This document shows, in pieces, positions 1 to 11,084 of a stretch of 64,000 bases of DNA. The notes under the pieces were generated by a model that was not told the DNA's origin, made no database searches, and saw nothing but the letters and a program-made list of their open reading frames with translations. Each line of letters begins with the position of its first letter. Positions within the stretch are counted from its first letter, which is position 1. The translations under genes and the position numbers were made by a program. Source of the DNA: Diplonema papillatum (taxonomy: Eukaryota; Euglenozoa; Diplonemea; Diplonemida; Diplonemidae); the NCBI GenBank assembly GCA_030068145.1, contig JAPJBO010000111.1, forward strand, positions 124,001 through 188,000, written 5' to 3'.

Positions 1-1813
1 AAGCCCCAGATGATTCAAAGCCCCAGATGAAAAGGGACTGAAGCGTTGGTTCGCACTGACCATCGCCATGGGGCTGACTGTGAACGGGGACCTGTACAAC
101 TACTGGTGCACGGATCCTGTTGAACACATTCCGTTTTTTGCTTCTGTGATGGGGCGGAACCGGTGGATGGAGATCTACAGAACTCTCCATTTTACTGACG
201 ACAGCGTTGTCGAAAGCGACCGCCTCAAAAAAATCAAAAACGTTTTCGACATGGTTTCGGAGCAGTGGGCAGAAGTCTGGCGTCCGTCCAAGCAGCTGAG
301 CTTCGATGAGAGCATTATTCGCTTGAAAGGACGCCTGTCTTTCAAACAGTATGCGCCACAAAAGAGACATCGCTTCGGAATAAAAGCTTTCGTCCTCGCT
401 GAAGCTGCTACCGGCTACGTGCTTGCTGCCACCATTTACTCCGGGAAGATTGGCGATGGCGTTGGGGGAAACGTAGGCGAGCGTGAGATGCTTCACCTTG
501 CCAGGAAGTACGCACAGTGGGCACTGGCTGTATTTCGACAACTACTATACCAGTGTCCCACTAATGCTTGCTCTATCCAGCATGGGGTTCCATTCGTGTG
601 GTACAGTACGGTCGAACCGGAAAGGGCTCCAAAAGAAAGAAGGCCAAGGCACCGCAGCGTGGAGACTCTTTTTTCATGCAATCCGGACCGGTCACTTACG
701 TGGAGTGGCACGACAAACGGGAGGTCAAAATGTTGTCCACCCTCCCGATCGGGGCATCCACAACTGAGGTCCAGAGACGACCCAAAGGTTCTTGTGGAAG
801 AAAGGAACCAGTGCAAGAACCCGATATCGTCGAGTCCTACAACGCGTACATGGGCGGTGTCGACCTCAGCGACCAGCTCATGGCCAGTTGTGGCCGGCTC
901 ATGAAGGGTCGGAGGTGGTACCTGAAGCTTTTCTTCTACTTGTTGGAAGTTTCGTGCCTCAACGCATCTGTTATTTGGAAACATCTCCACAAAGACGATC
1001 TGCAGAGCTTTTCCTTCGCTAACTTCAAGCGTGCGCTTATTGCGGGGCTCCTGAACGCAGATCCTGCCGATGACAGCAGCACAGAACCGGATGAGGTAAG
1101 TGCCGGCCCCGAACCCACGACTCCCACCAAATCGCAGCAGGACAGCGCACCGTCGACCCCATTCTCGCCAAGTACTCCGTCACGTGCTGACGATCATCCG
1201 TGCCGGCTTGACGGTAAAACCCACTACCTTGTGCCCCTGGACCGCCGGACGACTTGCAAGTGCCACGTGCAGCGCAAGGACGTCCAATACATGTGCAAGC
1301 AGTGTGGTGTGCCATTGTGCCCTGCACCCTGCTTTGGGCGGTTTCACACCAAGCAGGACCACAAATTCGACGACCCGAACTTGAAGGACGCGCAGCGCCG
1401 ACTCAAGGATCCCAACGGGCGCCCATTCAAGCGCGGGAGGAAGCGCAGTCTCCAGTCAAACAACAGCCCTGCGCACAACAAGCGCAAGACCTGAGGCTGT
1501 GCTTGGATCGCCTTCTACTTTTTCGACGCGTAGGAGTGCAATCTCGCTACCAATTTCGTCTCTCTTCATACCTTCCGTGGCAGAGCTTATTCTTTCACTC
1601 TCATTCTTTCGTAAAGTTTCCAGGTGGCTGGCTGAGCAACGCCTGGCCAACCGGACACGATACTTTTGCGACGGCCCGGCCCCCCTGCACGCCGAACATG
1701 ACATGAGTGCCTGATACAAGACCAGCACGAATGCTTGATACACCCCGGACGAAGTGTACCCGAAAATAGGCAATTTCCTCAGAATAACCCCCCCCCCCCC
1801 GGTCGGTAAAGGG
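1..1813 (+). mobile_element. piggyBac DNA transposon, right part
   Basis: The transposase remnant is followed by a C-run and then GGTCGGTAAAGGG directly before TTAA at 1814-1817. piggyBac elements begin CCC and end GGG beside a duplicated TTAA target, so 1813 is the likely right end. The left end lies outside the window. The flank is a minisatellite whose units repeatedly contain TTAA, so the element probably jumped into that array. Confidence 0.75.
14..1494 (+). pseudogene. piggyBac transposase, frameshifted
   Basis: The protein carries the DDE_Tnp_1_7 (piggyBac) fold read in three successive frames. The first block (14 to about 525) has WFALTIAMGL, NYW, and LSFDESIIRLKGR with the first catalytic Asp. 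The second (about 525-630) has LYFDNYYTSVPL with the second Asp and the GTVRSNRKGL motif. The third (about 630-1494) has REVKMLSTL, YNAYMGGVDLSDQL with the third Asp, and a C-terminal Cys-rich zinc-binding tail (CKCHVQ, CKQCGVPLC, CFGRFHT) followed by a basic end. Two frame changes, near 525 and 630, would prevent a full protein. All motifs are still easy to read, so decay is recent. The N-terminus is cut by the window edge, and a stop at 11-13 precedes the first block; a 13-base stretch (AAGCCCCAGATGA) is duplicated at 1-30. Confidence 0.85.
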
Positions 1814-2030
1814 TTAATTTTGTTTTGCTGGCTCGAAGGGAAATAAATTTGTTTTTGCTGGCTCGAAGGGAATTAAATTTGTTTTGCTGGCTCGAAGGGA
1901 AAAAGATTTGTTTCTGCTGGCTCGAAGGGAATAGAATTTGTTTTGCTGGCTCGAAGGGAATTAAATTTGTTTTTGCTGGCTGTTAGGGAATTTCAATTGT
2001 ACCTGCTGGCTATAAGGTAAATTGCTCATA
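1814..2030 (+). repeat. 28-31 bp minisatellite, about 7 units
   Basis: Units share TTTGCTGGCTCGAAGGGAA plus a variable T-rich lead that often contains TTAA. The last two units are diverged. The piggyBac right end abuts the first unit at its TTAA. Confidence 0.85.
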
Positions 2031-4870
2031 ATATTATGATATTATCAAAGAGTGTGGGAGGTGTGCCCTTGTACCGCTACACGGTGGAGTCTAGCCTCGG
2101 AAGCTGGAGTTAAAGAGGGTGTGCCCGAGACACATGCAACAAGCGGGTGTGGCACACCCAAAAAAGCACGTGTAAATGTACACCCGAAAAGCGGGTGCTT
2201 CCACACTACCACAGTAGTCTGCTACTACGAGCAGGACTAGAGGCTGCGCACGCTGGACTGAGCATCCGGCTCTATCTTCTGGAGGAGCGCACAAGCGCCG
2301 GACAAGGCTTGAGATTCATAGCACAGCCGCGGTCCAGTGAGAGGATCAATCAACATACAGGAAGTCTTCAACAACAAGCAAAAGCAAACAAAGGAGACAT
2401 GACGTCGCGCGCCCTCGTTGCAGGTGACACCCGCTTTTTAGCTCCAGCTTAAGCTCCAGCGTCTGAGGCTGGACTCCGCCGTAGAAGAGACTGGTTCGTG
2501 GTTGTTGTTTTCTTCGCCGGCGGGACGTACGAACCTTGGAAAGTTACAGTTTCATCTCAGACCAGTCATCAGCGTGAAACTTGAGGGTCTGCAGAAGGAC
2601 GAAGAGGCTGTTCAAAACCGTAAACCTAGCCGTCCGGGTGGACCAGCATGGTGGGAGGATGTCAACAGGGGGAGGGAGGCGAGTCGCATGGAGGGTCGAT
2701 GGGCCGCTCCTCGTTTGTATCCTTCGTTGACTTTAAACCTTTCTGTTTCATGGTTCCGCGGGAATTTCGACGAGTTCTGAGCCAAGCCTTGGTCTTGCAA
2801 AAGGCGAGTGTGAGAGTGAGTGTGAGTGTGAGAGGGGGTGTGCAACAACGCTGAAGGGGGCCAAAAGGAGGCAAACGGTGGGGCCTGCGTTTGTCCAGTT
2901 GTTTTGATGTACCCCTCCAACTTCGCTGTTGGCGAGTGGATATGAGGAGTTCGCTCAGAAACGTAAGGTTTCCAACTTGAAGGCGCTCAAGCAAGCTTGT
3001 TATGCGGTGTTGGGGCAGAGACAGGGACGTTTCAGTGTCGTTTTGTAGTGTGGTTTGGTTTGGATGTGCACACGGACAAGGACAAACATTCCAGCGCTAG
3101 TCTGGCATTGACTTAGGGTCGGGCGTGCAGCATGGCCAATTGCATTGATGTTGCATTTTTTCGACTGTTTTCTTGTGCTAAGAAGTCGGCGTTTCGTAAC
3201 GTCTCCGACCGACATGCGAGGATCCTCGGAAGTCCGGTCAGAGTGATTTTCTTGCTTATTGTTCCATACTTTTGGCCGGCCTTTCCTTACTGAGGGGGGC
3301 TGAATTCAACGACAAACCCGGGTCTTTTCCCGGGTGTAATACAATTTTCCGTCTGCACGGCGGATACAAAGATAATTCGACCTCCGGTAAAGAACCCCTG
3401 TCATCGTGCTTTCGACGATACAAAATCGTGTGCAGGACACAGCTGCGCGCCTGGTGCCATCATTGGCGCCGCGGTGCGGGTACATGGTAGCGACGTGCCG
3501 GCTCAGATGATAGCTTTTTCATCATGTGGCCTCTTTGCTGTTCGGCAGCCGAAGCCGTCAGTGTTGCTCGTCCACAGCATAGGAACCACGGCGAGCGTTC
3601 ACACGGTGCGCAGAATGAACGATTCGAACCCTTTGAACGTCTGATTCATCCAAGACCCGGCAGCATCTGTTAGGACGTTTTTAGAGTTATTTATTTAAGT
3701 CTCCGGTACCGTAGAGGCCCCGAGGAGGTGGGTGGGACGTTGTAGAATGGTCTAGCTTGAAGGGAATTGGAAAGGTTGGGTGGGGTCGTTGTTATTGGTG
3801 CTGGTTTTGAGGGATAAGGAAAAGGTAAGAAATCTTTTTGCGGTGGCCTCCGTTGGTCTGGTAGTTCGTGCTACCTCCGTTCTTTTACACTCGTTCTCTT
3901 CTCTACTCACTACTGTACGTACTCATTCACTCTTTTACTCTCTTTGGCTTGCCAAAAAAGACTCCTGCGGCCGACACTACGAACACATTCGCAATGAATG
4001 TGGCCCTGAGCCCCCGCGTGCATACATGTTGAGCAGGGGTTGCCATGTAGCCTGCATCGGCCTGAGTCAACGCTGTTACTTTCATGGGATGTTCACCGGG
4101 GAAGGGTCCGACCTAACCGTTAGCGCTTGGCGGAATATGTGACCCTCTTTGGCACAGCGGACTTCCTGCGGAAAAAATCTCAATCCACAGACCGAAGGAT
4201 GTGGCGGTCTACGACACGGCTCGACCTGAAGCTGTTCTTAGAAACACTCGTGAAAGATGCACTTATTTCGTGTAGTAGGGTGTCTTGTGGTTGTGCATCG
4301 AAAAAAGCAGGGGGGATCTCTAGCTTGCCATTCATTGTATCGGGGGCGTGCCGCAAACCGCTATCTTACCAAAAGTAGGCACAGTGGCATACGGTCTTGC
4401 ATCACTGGAGGGATACTATTCTGCACTTCGAGCAGCCCCAAGAATCTTCGTCGGTTTGCCCACAGGTCCATGGTGTCGCTCCCACGGAAGATGAAGGAGA
4501 GTGTTTCGATAAACATAACCCCTTACGGACGGACGGGAGGGAGGTTGTCGAGGACGCACAAAGCCTTCTGGAAAAACTACGGGTCAAAATCAAGGAGTGC
4601 ATGGCTCCAAAATGGGGAACATGATGCACCTTGAAAAGGTTTCGTAACACGTCTCTTCACATGCAGCAAACGTTGATCATTTTTGGCGTGTCTTCGCCTT
4701 GGAGGTGTCGGAACTCCAGCTCGCCCGGTTTGGCTTTTTTGACATGATTTCGACAAACTGCAGCCTAGTCATAGCCTTCAGCATTCATAGAGTATTGCTT
4801 TGCAAAGTAAGGTACAATGTTTCAACCTATCGACTGCCGAGAGTCCTTGTGACGACCAAGATGCTCGCAA
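2031..4870. other. no supported gene
   Basis: I see no protein family in this stretch. A short GTGAGTGTGAG-type run lies at 2808-2834. At about 3990-4065 there is a fragment of dispersed repeat R6 (contains GTTGAGCAGGGGTTGCC). A 75-residue frame at 4397-4624 (+) ending CMAPKWGT has protein-like composition but no match I recognise. Confidence 0.4.
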
Positions 4871-4877
4871 AGGATCG

Positions 4878-4945
4878 GGTCAGCCACAAGCTTGCCAACT
4901 GTGGCTGACCGTCTCGACGAGCTTGTGTTCAGCGCGAGCACACGC
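4878..4945 (-). repeat. R3 dispersed repeat, fragment
   Basis: Read on the minus strand it matches the middle of R3 (ACACAAGCTCGTCGAGACGG, then GTCAGCC). It lies just past the donor site of the exon at 4969-5423, in what is presumably the next intron. Confidence 0.7.
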
Positions 4946-4968
4946 AAGAAATGGAAAAGGGAGGATAC

Positions 4969-5423
4969 CTCGGTGGCTGGCCCTGGCGACGTCGTACGCC
5001 GACACAGGGATCATCGTCGGCGGAACGAGGGTCATCGACGCAGAGTGCTGCGTCTCGCTGCCGGCCGTCACCGCGTGGTCGAGGTACGCAAGCTGCAAGG
5101 CATCGGCGGCGGCGATGAACTCGTTCATCGGCTGCAGGACGCCGCGGCCGTACTTCGACCGGGTTTTTTCCCCGGCGGACGCGTCCTTTTGGTGCGCGGC
5201 CAGGTATTGTCCGGCGTCGCTGCGCGACGCCCGCACGATGCCGACGTACTCGAGGCGGACGTTTTCCGCGTCGTAGTTGGTCGGCACCCGCGCGAGTCGC
5301 GAGGCGCACACTTCGGTAATCTGCAGCAGCGCCTCGTCGATCTTTTCGATCGGCTCGTCGTCCTGCGACGCGCACACCGCGCGCAGCTCCGCAAGTAGAT
5401 GCGCCCGCGCCGCAATCAACACC
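4969..5423 (-). CDS. unrecognised host protein, downstream exon
   Basis: The exon encodes about 151 residues, beginning VLIAARAHLLAEL and containing KIDEALLQITEV and LQPMNEFIAAADALQLAYL, largely predicted helical. I recognise no family. The acceptor is CGAACGCAG and the donor GAG|GTATCC. The upstream exon at 7160-8166 ends in phase 2 and this one begins with the single base needed to complete that codon, so the two join in frame, which is good evidence for one gene. Later exons are not located; the donor falls just before an R3 repeat fragment. The first ~130 bases of this exon, with its acceptor, are copied three more times upstream in the 291-bp satellite. Confidence 0.6.
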
Positions 5424-6290
5424 CTGCGTTCGGTGTGTCAGTGATATGCCAATCACTAATAGGCGAGTACTCGAGAACTGCCTTGTGCTTGTTTCCACGG
5501 AGGCTAAAGGGGGAGAAATCAACACAACTACAAAGTGGGTCGTTTTGGTTGAACGCTTATCAGGATCCCCAGGGACCACGTAGTGGCAACTCCAACGCGC
5601 ACTTCGGTAATCTGCAGCAGCGTCTCGTCGATCGTTTCGATCGGTTTGTCGTCCTGCGACGCGCACACCGCGCGCAGCTCCGCAAGTAGATGCGCCCGCG
5701 CCGCAATCAACACCCTGCGTTCGGTGTGTCAGTAATATGCCAATCACTAATAGGCGAGTACTCGAGAACTGCCTTGTGCTTGTTTCCACGGAGGCTAAAG
5801 GGGGAGAAATCAACACAACTACAAAGTGGGTCGTTTTGGTTGAACGCTTATCAGGATCCCCAGGGACCACGTAGTGGCAACTCCAACGCGCACTTCGGTA
5901 ATCTGCAGCAGCGTCTCGTCGATCGTTTCGATCGGTTTGTCGTCCTGCGACGCGCACACCGCGCGCAGCTCCGCAAGTAGATGCGCCCGCGCCGCAATCA
6001 ACACCCTGCGTTCGGTGTGTCAGTAATATGCCAATCACTAATAGGCGAGTACTCGAGAACTGCCTTGTGCTTGTTTCCACGGAGGCTAAAGGGGGAGAAA
6101 TCAACACAACTACAAAGTGGGTCGTTTTGGTTGAACGTATGCATCAGGATCCCCAGGGACCACGCAGTGGCAACTCCAACGCGCACTTCGGTAATCTGCA
6201 GTAGCGCCTCGTCGATCGCGGTTTGTCGTCCTGCGACACACACCGCGCAGCTCCGCAAGTAGATGCGCCCGCGCCGCAATCAACACCCTG
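5399..6290 (-). repeat. 291-bp chimeric satellite: MITE-A half plus exon start
   Basis: Three units start at about 5399, 5690 and 5981, with a fourth partial start at 6263. Each joins the left half of MITE-A (TACTCGAGAACTGCC through the GGGGGAGAAA stretch to GTTGAACG) to the acceptor site and 5' part of the host exon whose full copy is at 4969-5423. The first two units are 291 bases and nearly identical; the third is shorter and more diverged. Because 291 is divisible by three, a long repetitive reading frame runs through the array in the wrong frame. Confidence 0.85.
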
Positions 6291-6337
6291 CGTTCGGTGT
6301 GGCACGAATGTATGCCGATCAATAATATGCCAGTAGT

Positions 6338-6392
6338 CGAGGACTGCCTTGTGCTTACTTCGACGGAGGCTTGAGGAGGGGGAAATGTAAGT
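6338..6392 (+). repeat. MITE-A left-end fragment
   Basis: A degenerate copy of the MITE-A left arm (GAGGACTGCCTTGTGCTTAC then GGAGGCTTGAGG) sits just beyond the last unit of the 291-bp satellite. It may mark the original insertion from which the chimeric unit formed. Confidence 0.55.
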
Positions 6393-6410
6393 TTTTTTCG
6401 ACGGCTCCGT

Positions 6411-7108
6411 GAACATGCGACAAAATTGTGACGCGGCAAGATGACTGAGAACACTATGGTCGAACAAACAATTTTCGACAGTTCGTTTTGTTCGACCACA
6501 GTCGCAGGCCACTGCCTGTACAACATCTTGTTGGGTGTCAGGGTAAACCATCAATCGCAGCCACGTGTCACCATCGCAAAGCAGAAAATAATGGATTGAC
6601 AAATTGTAAAATAGAACTCCAAGATTTCTTCAGTTCTAGCCCTAGTTTCCTCGTGTACACTTTACTCGCGACCTTATTTTGTGACACTTTTCCATGGAAT
6701 GAGGGATATATATTTCAGGTCGGTGGGAAGGGAGGGTTCTTTTGTATTTCTGGTCCGTTGAACATGCGACAAAATTGTGACGCGGCAAGATGACTGAGAA
6801 CACTACGGTCGAACAAACAATTTTCGACAGTTCGTTTTGTTCGACCACAGTCGCAGGCCACTGCCTGTACAACATCTTGTTGGGTGTCAGGGTAAACCAT
6901 CAATCGCAGCCACGTGTCACCATCGCAAAGCAGAAAATAATGGATTGACAAATTGTAAAATAGAACTCCAAGATTTCTTCAGTTCTAGCGCTAGTTTCCT
7001 CGCGTACACTTTACTCGCGACCTTATTTTGTGACACTTTTCCATGGAATGAGGGATATATATTTCAGGTCGGTGGGAAGGGAGGGTTCTTTTGGTATTTC
7101 TGGTCCGT
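6411..7108 (+). repeat. 349-bp tandem duplication
   Basis: The segment starting GAACATGCGACAAAATTGTG at 6411 recurs at 6760 with only a few differences, and the end of the unit (TATTTCTGGTCCGTTG) precedes the exon at 7160. Each unit contains a 12-base inverted repeat, TGGTCGAACAAA against TTTGTTCGACCA. It lies in the intron between 7160 and 5423. Confidence 0.85.
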
Positions 7109-7159
7109 TGCGTAACGAATGCTAATTGGACCCTGCTTGCGGAGAACGAACAACGCTAC

Positions 7160-8166
7160 CTGTGTTCGCCCGATTCCCCGTACCGTGCGTCCAAGTTCCG
7201 ATCGATCACGCGCAGCAGCCTCAGCTGCGACCGTTTTTCTTCGATTTCGGTCGACGACCCGGTCATCCACCCGTACCTGCGGCACCACACCCCGTTCGCC
7301 GAGATGAACGCGCGCCGCACGGCGCCCGACTGCAGCTGCTCGTGCAGGTACGCGCGGACGCCCACGTTCTCGTCGCAGAACCGGCGCAGCGCCTCGTCGC
7401 TGCCCTGCAGGAGCCCGCCACGGTGGTCGCCGAAGCCGTACTCATCCGGCAGCGGGCCGGCAGCCGCTGGCAGCACGGACAGCCGGTGCTCAAGCAGGGC
7501 GCGGGGGGACCCGTGGGGGCTGCCGGGGAGGCTGATGGGATCGAGCCCTGCGCCGGACCACTGCTTCCGCAGGCGGCTGATGACGCTGCCTTCCCGCGCA
7601 GACGCGAAGCTTTCGGAGAGCTCGGCGTTGCAGATGAACGAGCTGCCGGCCATATCCCCCTCGTCCACGAGCGGAGGCTGCGGTGACGATAACCCGCGGA
7701 TCTTGCCGTTCAGCTTTGCCCGGCGGCCCGACAGGCCGCCTTCCCCCCACGCCTTCCCGTTGTTGCTGGCCCCGCTCACTGCCGCGGGGTCGACCTGCGG
7801 CTTCTGCTTCAGCCGCGGACCGCTTGTCGCGCGCTGGAACGACGAGCCCCGCCCTTGGCTCTGCCGCGGCGGGCGGCGCGCCTTCTCGGTGACGGACGAG
7901 CTCAAGTCGGTCGGCGCCGCCGGCGCCACGACTTCGCCGCCAGCCGCGGTCGTGTGCCGCCTCTCGAGGTTGCTGTCACGCGCCGATCGGCTGTCAACAC
8001 GGGTCCACTGCTTCTTCAGGCGCGCCGCGTGGGCGAGCTGGCTCCAGCCCATGACGGGCGCGTCCTTCGGGCTCCCGTGCTTGTTGTGCTGCCCGTTGCG
8101 AAGGGGTGCTTCTTTGCGCGCATCACCGCTTCCTGGTTTGTCGCTGAGTGCAGATGAGGCCGGCCG
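7160..8166 (-). CDS. unrecognised host protein, upstream exon
   Basis: The exon encodes about 335 residues. The first part is basic and disordered (RPASSALSDKPG to the KKQW motif and many Ser/Arg/Pro). A more ordered C-terminal part contains DEALRRFCDENVGVRAYLHE and FISANGVWCRRYGW. I recognise no family. The frame stays open above the first ATG (8052), back to an acceptor CACCCCCACAG, so 8166 is the more likely exon start and the true start codon is in an unseen exon. The donor is CACAG|GTAGCG, leaving phase 2, which matches the exon at 4969-5423. The intron of about 1.7 kb is filled with duplicated and MITE-derived sequence. G+C and codon choice are clearly higher in third positions than in the flanks. 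Confidence 0.65.
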
Positions 8167-8668
8167 CTGTGGGGGTGGGTGTGTTAAATCTCAGTTGCGG
8201 GTAACCCCTGCGCGGAATATAACCCATTCTTCCGCCCTTTTCAGGTTACTGCCAAGGCTCCTGCCGCCCGCTTGTGATGATTGCCCACCGTGCGGTGCTT
8301 TGTCTGGCACGGGCGTTTTGCCTCATGGTTTGTAGGTCACAGCATCTTTCCGGGAGCAGCCGATTTCTCTTTCACGATGCGCAGCGGGGTGCATCGTGTT
8401 TCGCGCACCTCGGCGTTCGATTTCCGGGGGGCTGCAACTACTGGCCGCTGCTCCCCTGCTCTCTCCCTCTCCTCTCCGCCGTGCCCTGCCACGTGGGTGG
8501 ATGTGTGTGTGGTACGGACCCGTTCTAACGTGGTGCCCTCCCTTCACGGAAGTACGACTACGCTCAACTTTGACTAGGTGACGGCTGGGAGTGGGGGTCG
8601 CACGATTACACCAGACACGCGCCTCCGGCGCTAATATGCCCATATGTGTATGTGTGTTTAAGGTCAGG

Positions 8669-8722
8669 GCTTTAAGTGGCTTTAAGTGGCTTTAAGTGGC
8701 TTTAAGTGGCTTTAAGTGGGTA
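8669..8722 (+). repeat. 10-bp microsatellite, 5 units
   Basis: The unit CTTTAAGTGG is repeated five times in perfect tandem, with a sixth variant ending GGGTAA. Confidence 0.9.
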
Positions 8723-9038
8723 ACGGCTGAATCGAACTGTGCAATGAGCTTGGTCAGCCTGGCTGTTTCAAACTCATGGTGCAAGCACCCGTCACAAGGC
8801 AGTCGCCACTTGGGTCACAGTTTCGAGTCCGGTACCGAGACTCGCTCGCACGGGTGGAGTGAATCACTTGTCGCCAAGCTGTTGGTTGCAACACGATACG
8901 CTGTACAAATCGTCATCATAATGGCAAACACAAGCGAGGGTAAATGTTTTCGGGATAGCGACGGGGGGATCAACCTTCTACAAGTGATAGGCATTCGTCG
9001 GATAAATCAGTATCCTTCTGAGGTCTGTCTTCGATCAT

Positions 9039-9208
9039 CCCAAATTGAAGCATCAAGGCGCGGCTTGCTTGGGCTCGACGCTTGCGCTGATCTCGTAAGG
9101 ACGCTCAGCCACAGGGCGGCACAGTGTGGCCCTGTGCTGCCTTCGAATCAAGCGTTGCAAGCTGTGGTTGACCGTCACGCTTCTACTAGGATCCGGTGCG
9201 GCCTTCTT
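9039..9208 (+). repeat. R3 dispersed repeat, copy
   Basis: This is a diverged copy of the R3 family (GCATCAAGGCGCGGCTTG through GTTGCAAGCTGTGGTTGACC). Fuller copies are at 18680-18960 and 61575-62290. It stops where MITE-A begins. Confidence 0.75.
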
Positions 9209-9400
9209 CTTTTTGTATAAGCACCTGCTTTGTAGGAAATACTTGAGGAGGCTGCCAGTTGCAAAAGATCAAAGGAGGTAAATGTGCTGTAGCCCACACG
9301 AAACACAGGTGAATCTGGGTTTAGTGGCGGGCGTAAGCGTTCAACAATCTCCCCCTCTAGCCTCCTTCGAAGTAAGCACAAGGCAGCCCCTCGAGTATTT
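9209..9400 (-). mobile_element. MITE-A copy
   Basis: In element orientation the copy starts AAATACTCGAGGGGCTGCC and has the matching inverted arm GGCAGCCTCCTCAAGTATTT, followed by the common outer tail CCTACAAAGCAGGTGCTTA and an A-rich end. It is about 190 bases with no coding potential. Confidence 0.8.
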
Positions 9401-9582
9401 TTGGAGTTAAAGTTCACTCGAAGACTTTTTCTCAGATTTGCGAGTCTAATTTTCGTTGAACGCAGTGCGTGATCGTTTTTACGTAAAGCTGGATTCAGGA
9501 CGCAAGTGAAAACGTCACGGTTTGCGGCGGCGAGGTTCCCAATTCCTCCAACACTTCACGTTTGGTAACAATAATAATACGG

Positions 9583-10617
9583 CTAACAGAGAAAAACGGG
9601 GCAATTTCCAACGCGGCACACCTCGAGTTGCGCGTGTTCCGTCTCTGGGGACCTCTGGCGGCGGGTGTTGTCGCTGTGCGGGAGAGTCGGCGGTTGGAAG
9701 TCGGCTTGGGTGCTGATCAACGCGGTTTCCGGGGACTGCTGGGGCGTCGAGTCGTGGAAGGGTTCGTCGGGGACGAGCGAGAGGTGGCTGAGGGACGGGA
9801 ACCGAAAGTGGGGGAACGACTGGGAAAACTCGGTCGACGCCGCCCTGAAGCCGAGCGGCCGGGACGACGCGTTGAACGACAGCGGCGAGAACAGCAGTTT
9901 TTCGGTGTCGACCCGCGCCTGGCGGAGCATGTTGTCCGCGTTGTGCTGCCTCCTCCCCTTCGTCCGCTCGTCGACGACGCCGAGCAGCGCCCTGCACCAG
10001 CCTTCCCGCTGCGCCGCGGTGAGGAGCGCCGGGAAGTCGGCGGAAAACCGCCGGAGCTCTGCTGCGTCCGCCGCCGGCAGGTCGTCCAAAACCTCCGCAA
10101 ACAGTTCGGGGCAGGCGAGCGACCCGCACACTAACGGTCGGCAGGCCGAGAACAAGACGGTGACGGCCTCCGTCGCGGGGAGTCCGACGGTGAACGATGT
10201 CGTCGGGAGCTTGAAGGCGAGCCTTTGCTTCTCCTCCCGCTGCCGCTCGTAGAACCGCTGGACCTCCTCTTCCGCGCTCAAGTTCGACGTCGACACCGTG
10301 TGGCGATGATGCTCAACAGCGACCAAAGCCCCCAGCGCGACGGAGCTGGGAGACGGGATGAAGAGACCGTTCTGCCCTTCCCTCGCGCCCTCCGCCAGGG
10401 GGTGCTCGTGCTCGTCACGCGGCGCTTCGGGCTCCGGCTGGCACGCGGGCCCCGGCTCCGGGCAGCCCTCCCGCGGGGCCTCCTCCTCTACCGGGGGGGG
10501 CAGGCGCTGCCGCCGCTCCTTTTCGTCGGCGTCTTCGCGGCTCTGCCGCTGCTTCTTCGCCGGGCGGTGCGGGGCATTGCGAGGGGGCGCGCTCTCCGAG
10601 GCGCAGCAATTGCCCAT
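9583..10617 (-). CDS. N-terminally lipid-anchored protein, unrecognised family
   Basis: The 344-residue frame starts MGNCCASES, with Gly at position 2 and Cys at 4 and 5. This is the classic context for N-myristoylation followed by palmitoylation, so membrane attachment is likely, although I cannot name the protein. Residues 10-80 are charged, Pro/Glu-rich and probably disordered. Residues 115-240 look folded and helical (AEEEVQRFYERQREEKQRL, FTVGLPATEAVTVLFSACRP, LPAADAAELRRFSADFPALL). The C-terminal third is Ser/Pro-rich. The end is uncertain: GAG|GTGTGC about 30 bases before the stop could be a donor, in which case another exon follows. Confidence 0.65.
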   Translation of the reverse strand: MGNCCASESAPPRNAPHRPAKKQRQSREDADEKERRQRLPPPVEEEAPREGCPEPGPACQPEPEAPRDEHEHPLAEGAREGQNGLFIPSPSSVALGALVAVEHHRHTVSTSNLSAEEEVQRFYERQREEKQRLAFKLPTTSFTVGLPATEAVTVLFSACRPLVCGSLACPELFAEVLDDLPAADAAELRRFSADFPALLTAAQREGWCRALLGVVDERTKGRRQHNADNMLRQARVDTEKLLFSPLSFNASSRPLGFRAASTEFSQSFPHFRFPSLSHLSLVPDEPFHDSTPQQSPETALISTQADFQPPTLPHSDNTRRQRSPETEHAQLEVCRVGNCPVFLC

Positions 10618-11080
10618 GCACCTCCGCGCGGAGTGCGGGAAGGTGTTTTCTGCTTCCGCTGGTCTCGTGGAACGAACAGGCCGTGCCTGTGTGTTCCCGG
10701 CGACAACCGCTCAGACAGTTGCCCGCAAAGGCGTTTTCTTGTGTTCTTCTGTGACGTGCGCGTAGTGTGAGGGTGCGTGGGTATGGGTAGGTGTGGATTA
10801 TTTTTCTAAACGACAGCGGGTGTCAGACCAGCCCTCCCGAAGGCAGCTGATTTATTTCGGTACCGGCGGACAGTTGGTTGGGTTGGCGTTTCTTTTTGTT
10901 TTTGTGTTGCCGACAATCTTTCTTTATTTTTTTTTCTTTCTTGTACAGTTAAAGAGTCCGCTTGTGGACCGTCCTTGTGTAGCGGTCGTGTTATGTGTGT
11001 TTTTCTTTCTTCTTTTCTTCAACTGGTGGTGGGGGAGTTTGCGTTGGATAACACTTGTTGCAGGAAGGGAAGCAGAAAGA
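10618..11080. other. upstream spacer, no gene seen
   Basis: This is the 5' side of the lipid-anchored protein gene. It contains T-rich runs (10895-10945) and no recognisable coding region or promoter motif. Confidence 0.35.
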
Positions 11081-11084
11081 AAAC

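Noticed and set aside
3620-3650. B-box-like GGGTTCGAATC on the minus strand, and TTTCGAGTCCGG near 8820
   Set aside because: No A box or cloverleaf can be drawn around either, so no tRNA gene is called.
4929-6107. 392-residue minus-strand frame with three 97-residue repeats
   Set aside because: It is open only because the 291-bp unit is divisible by three; the host exon uses another frame.
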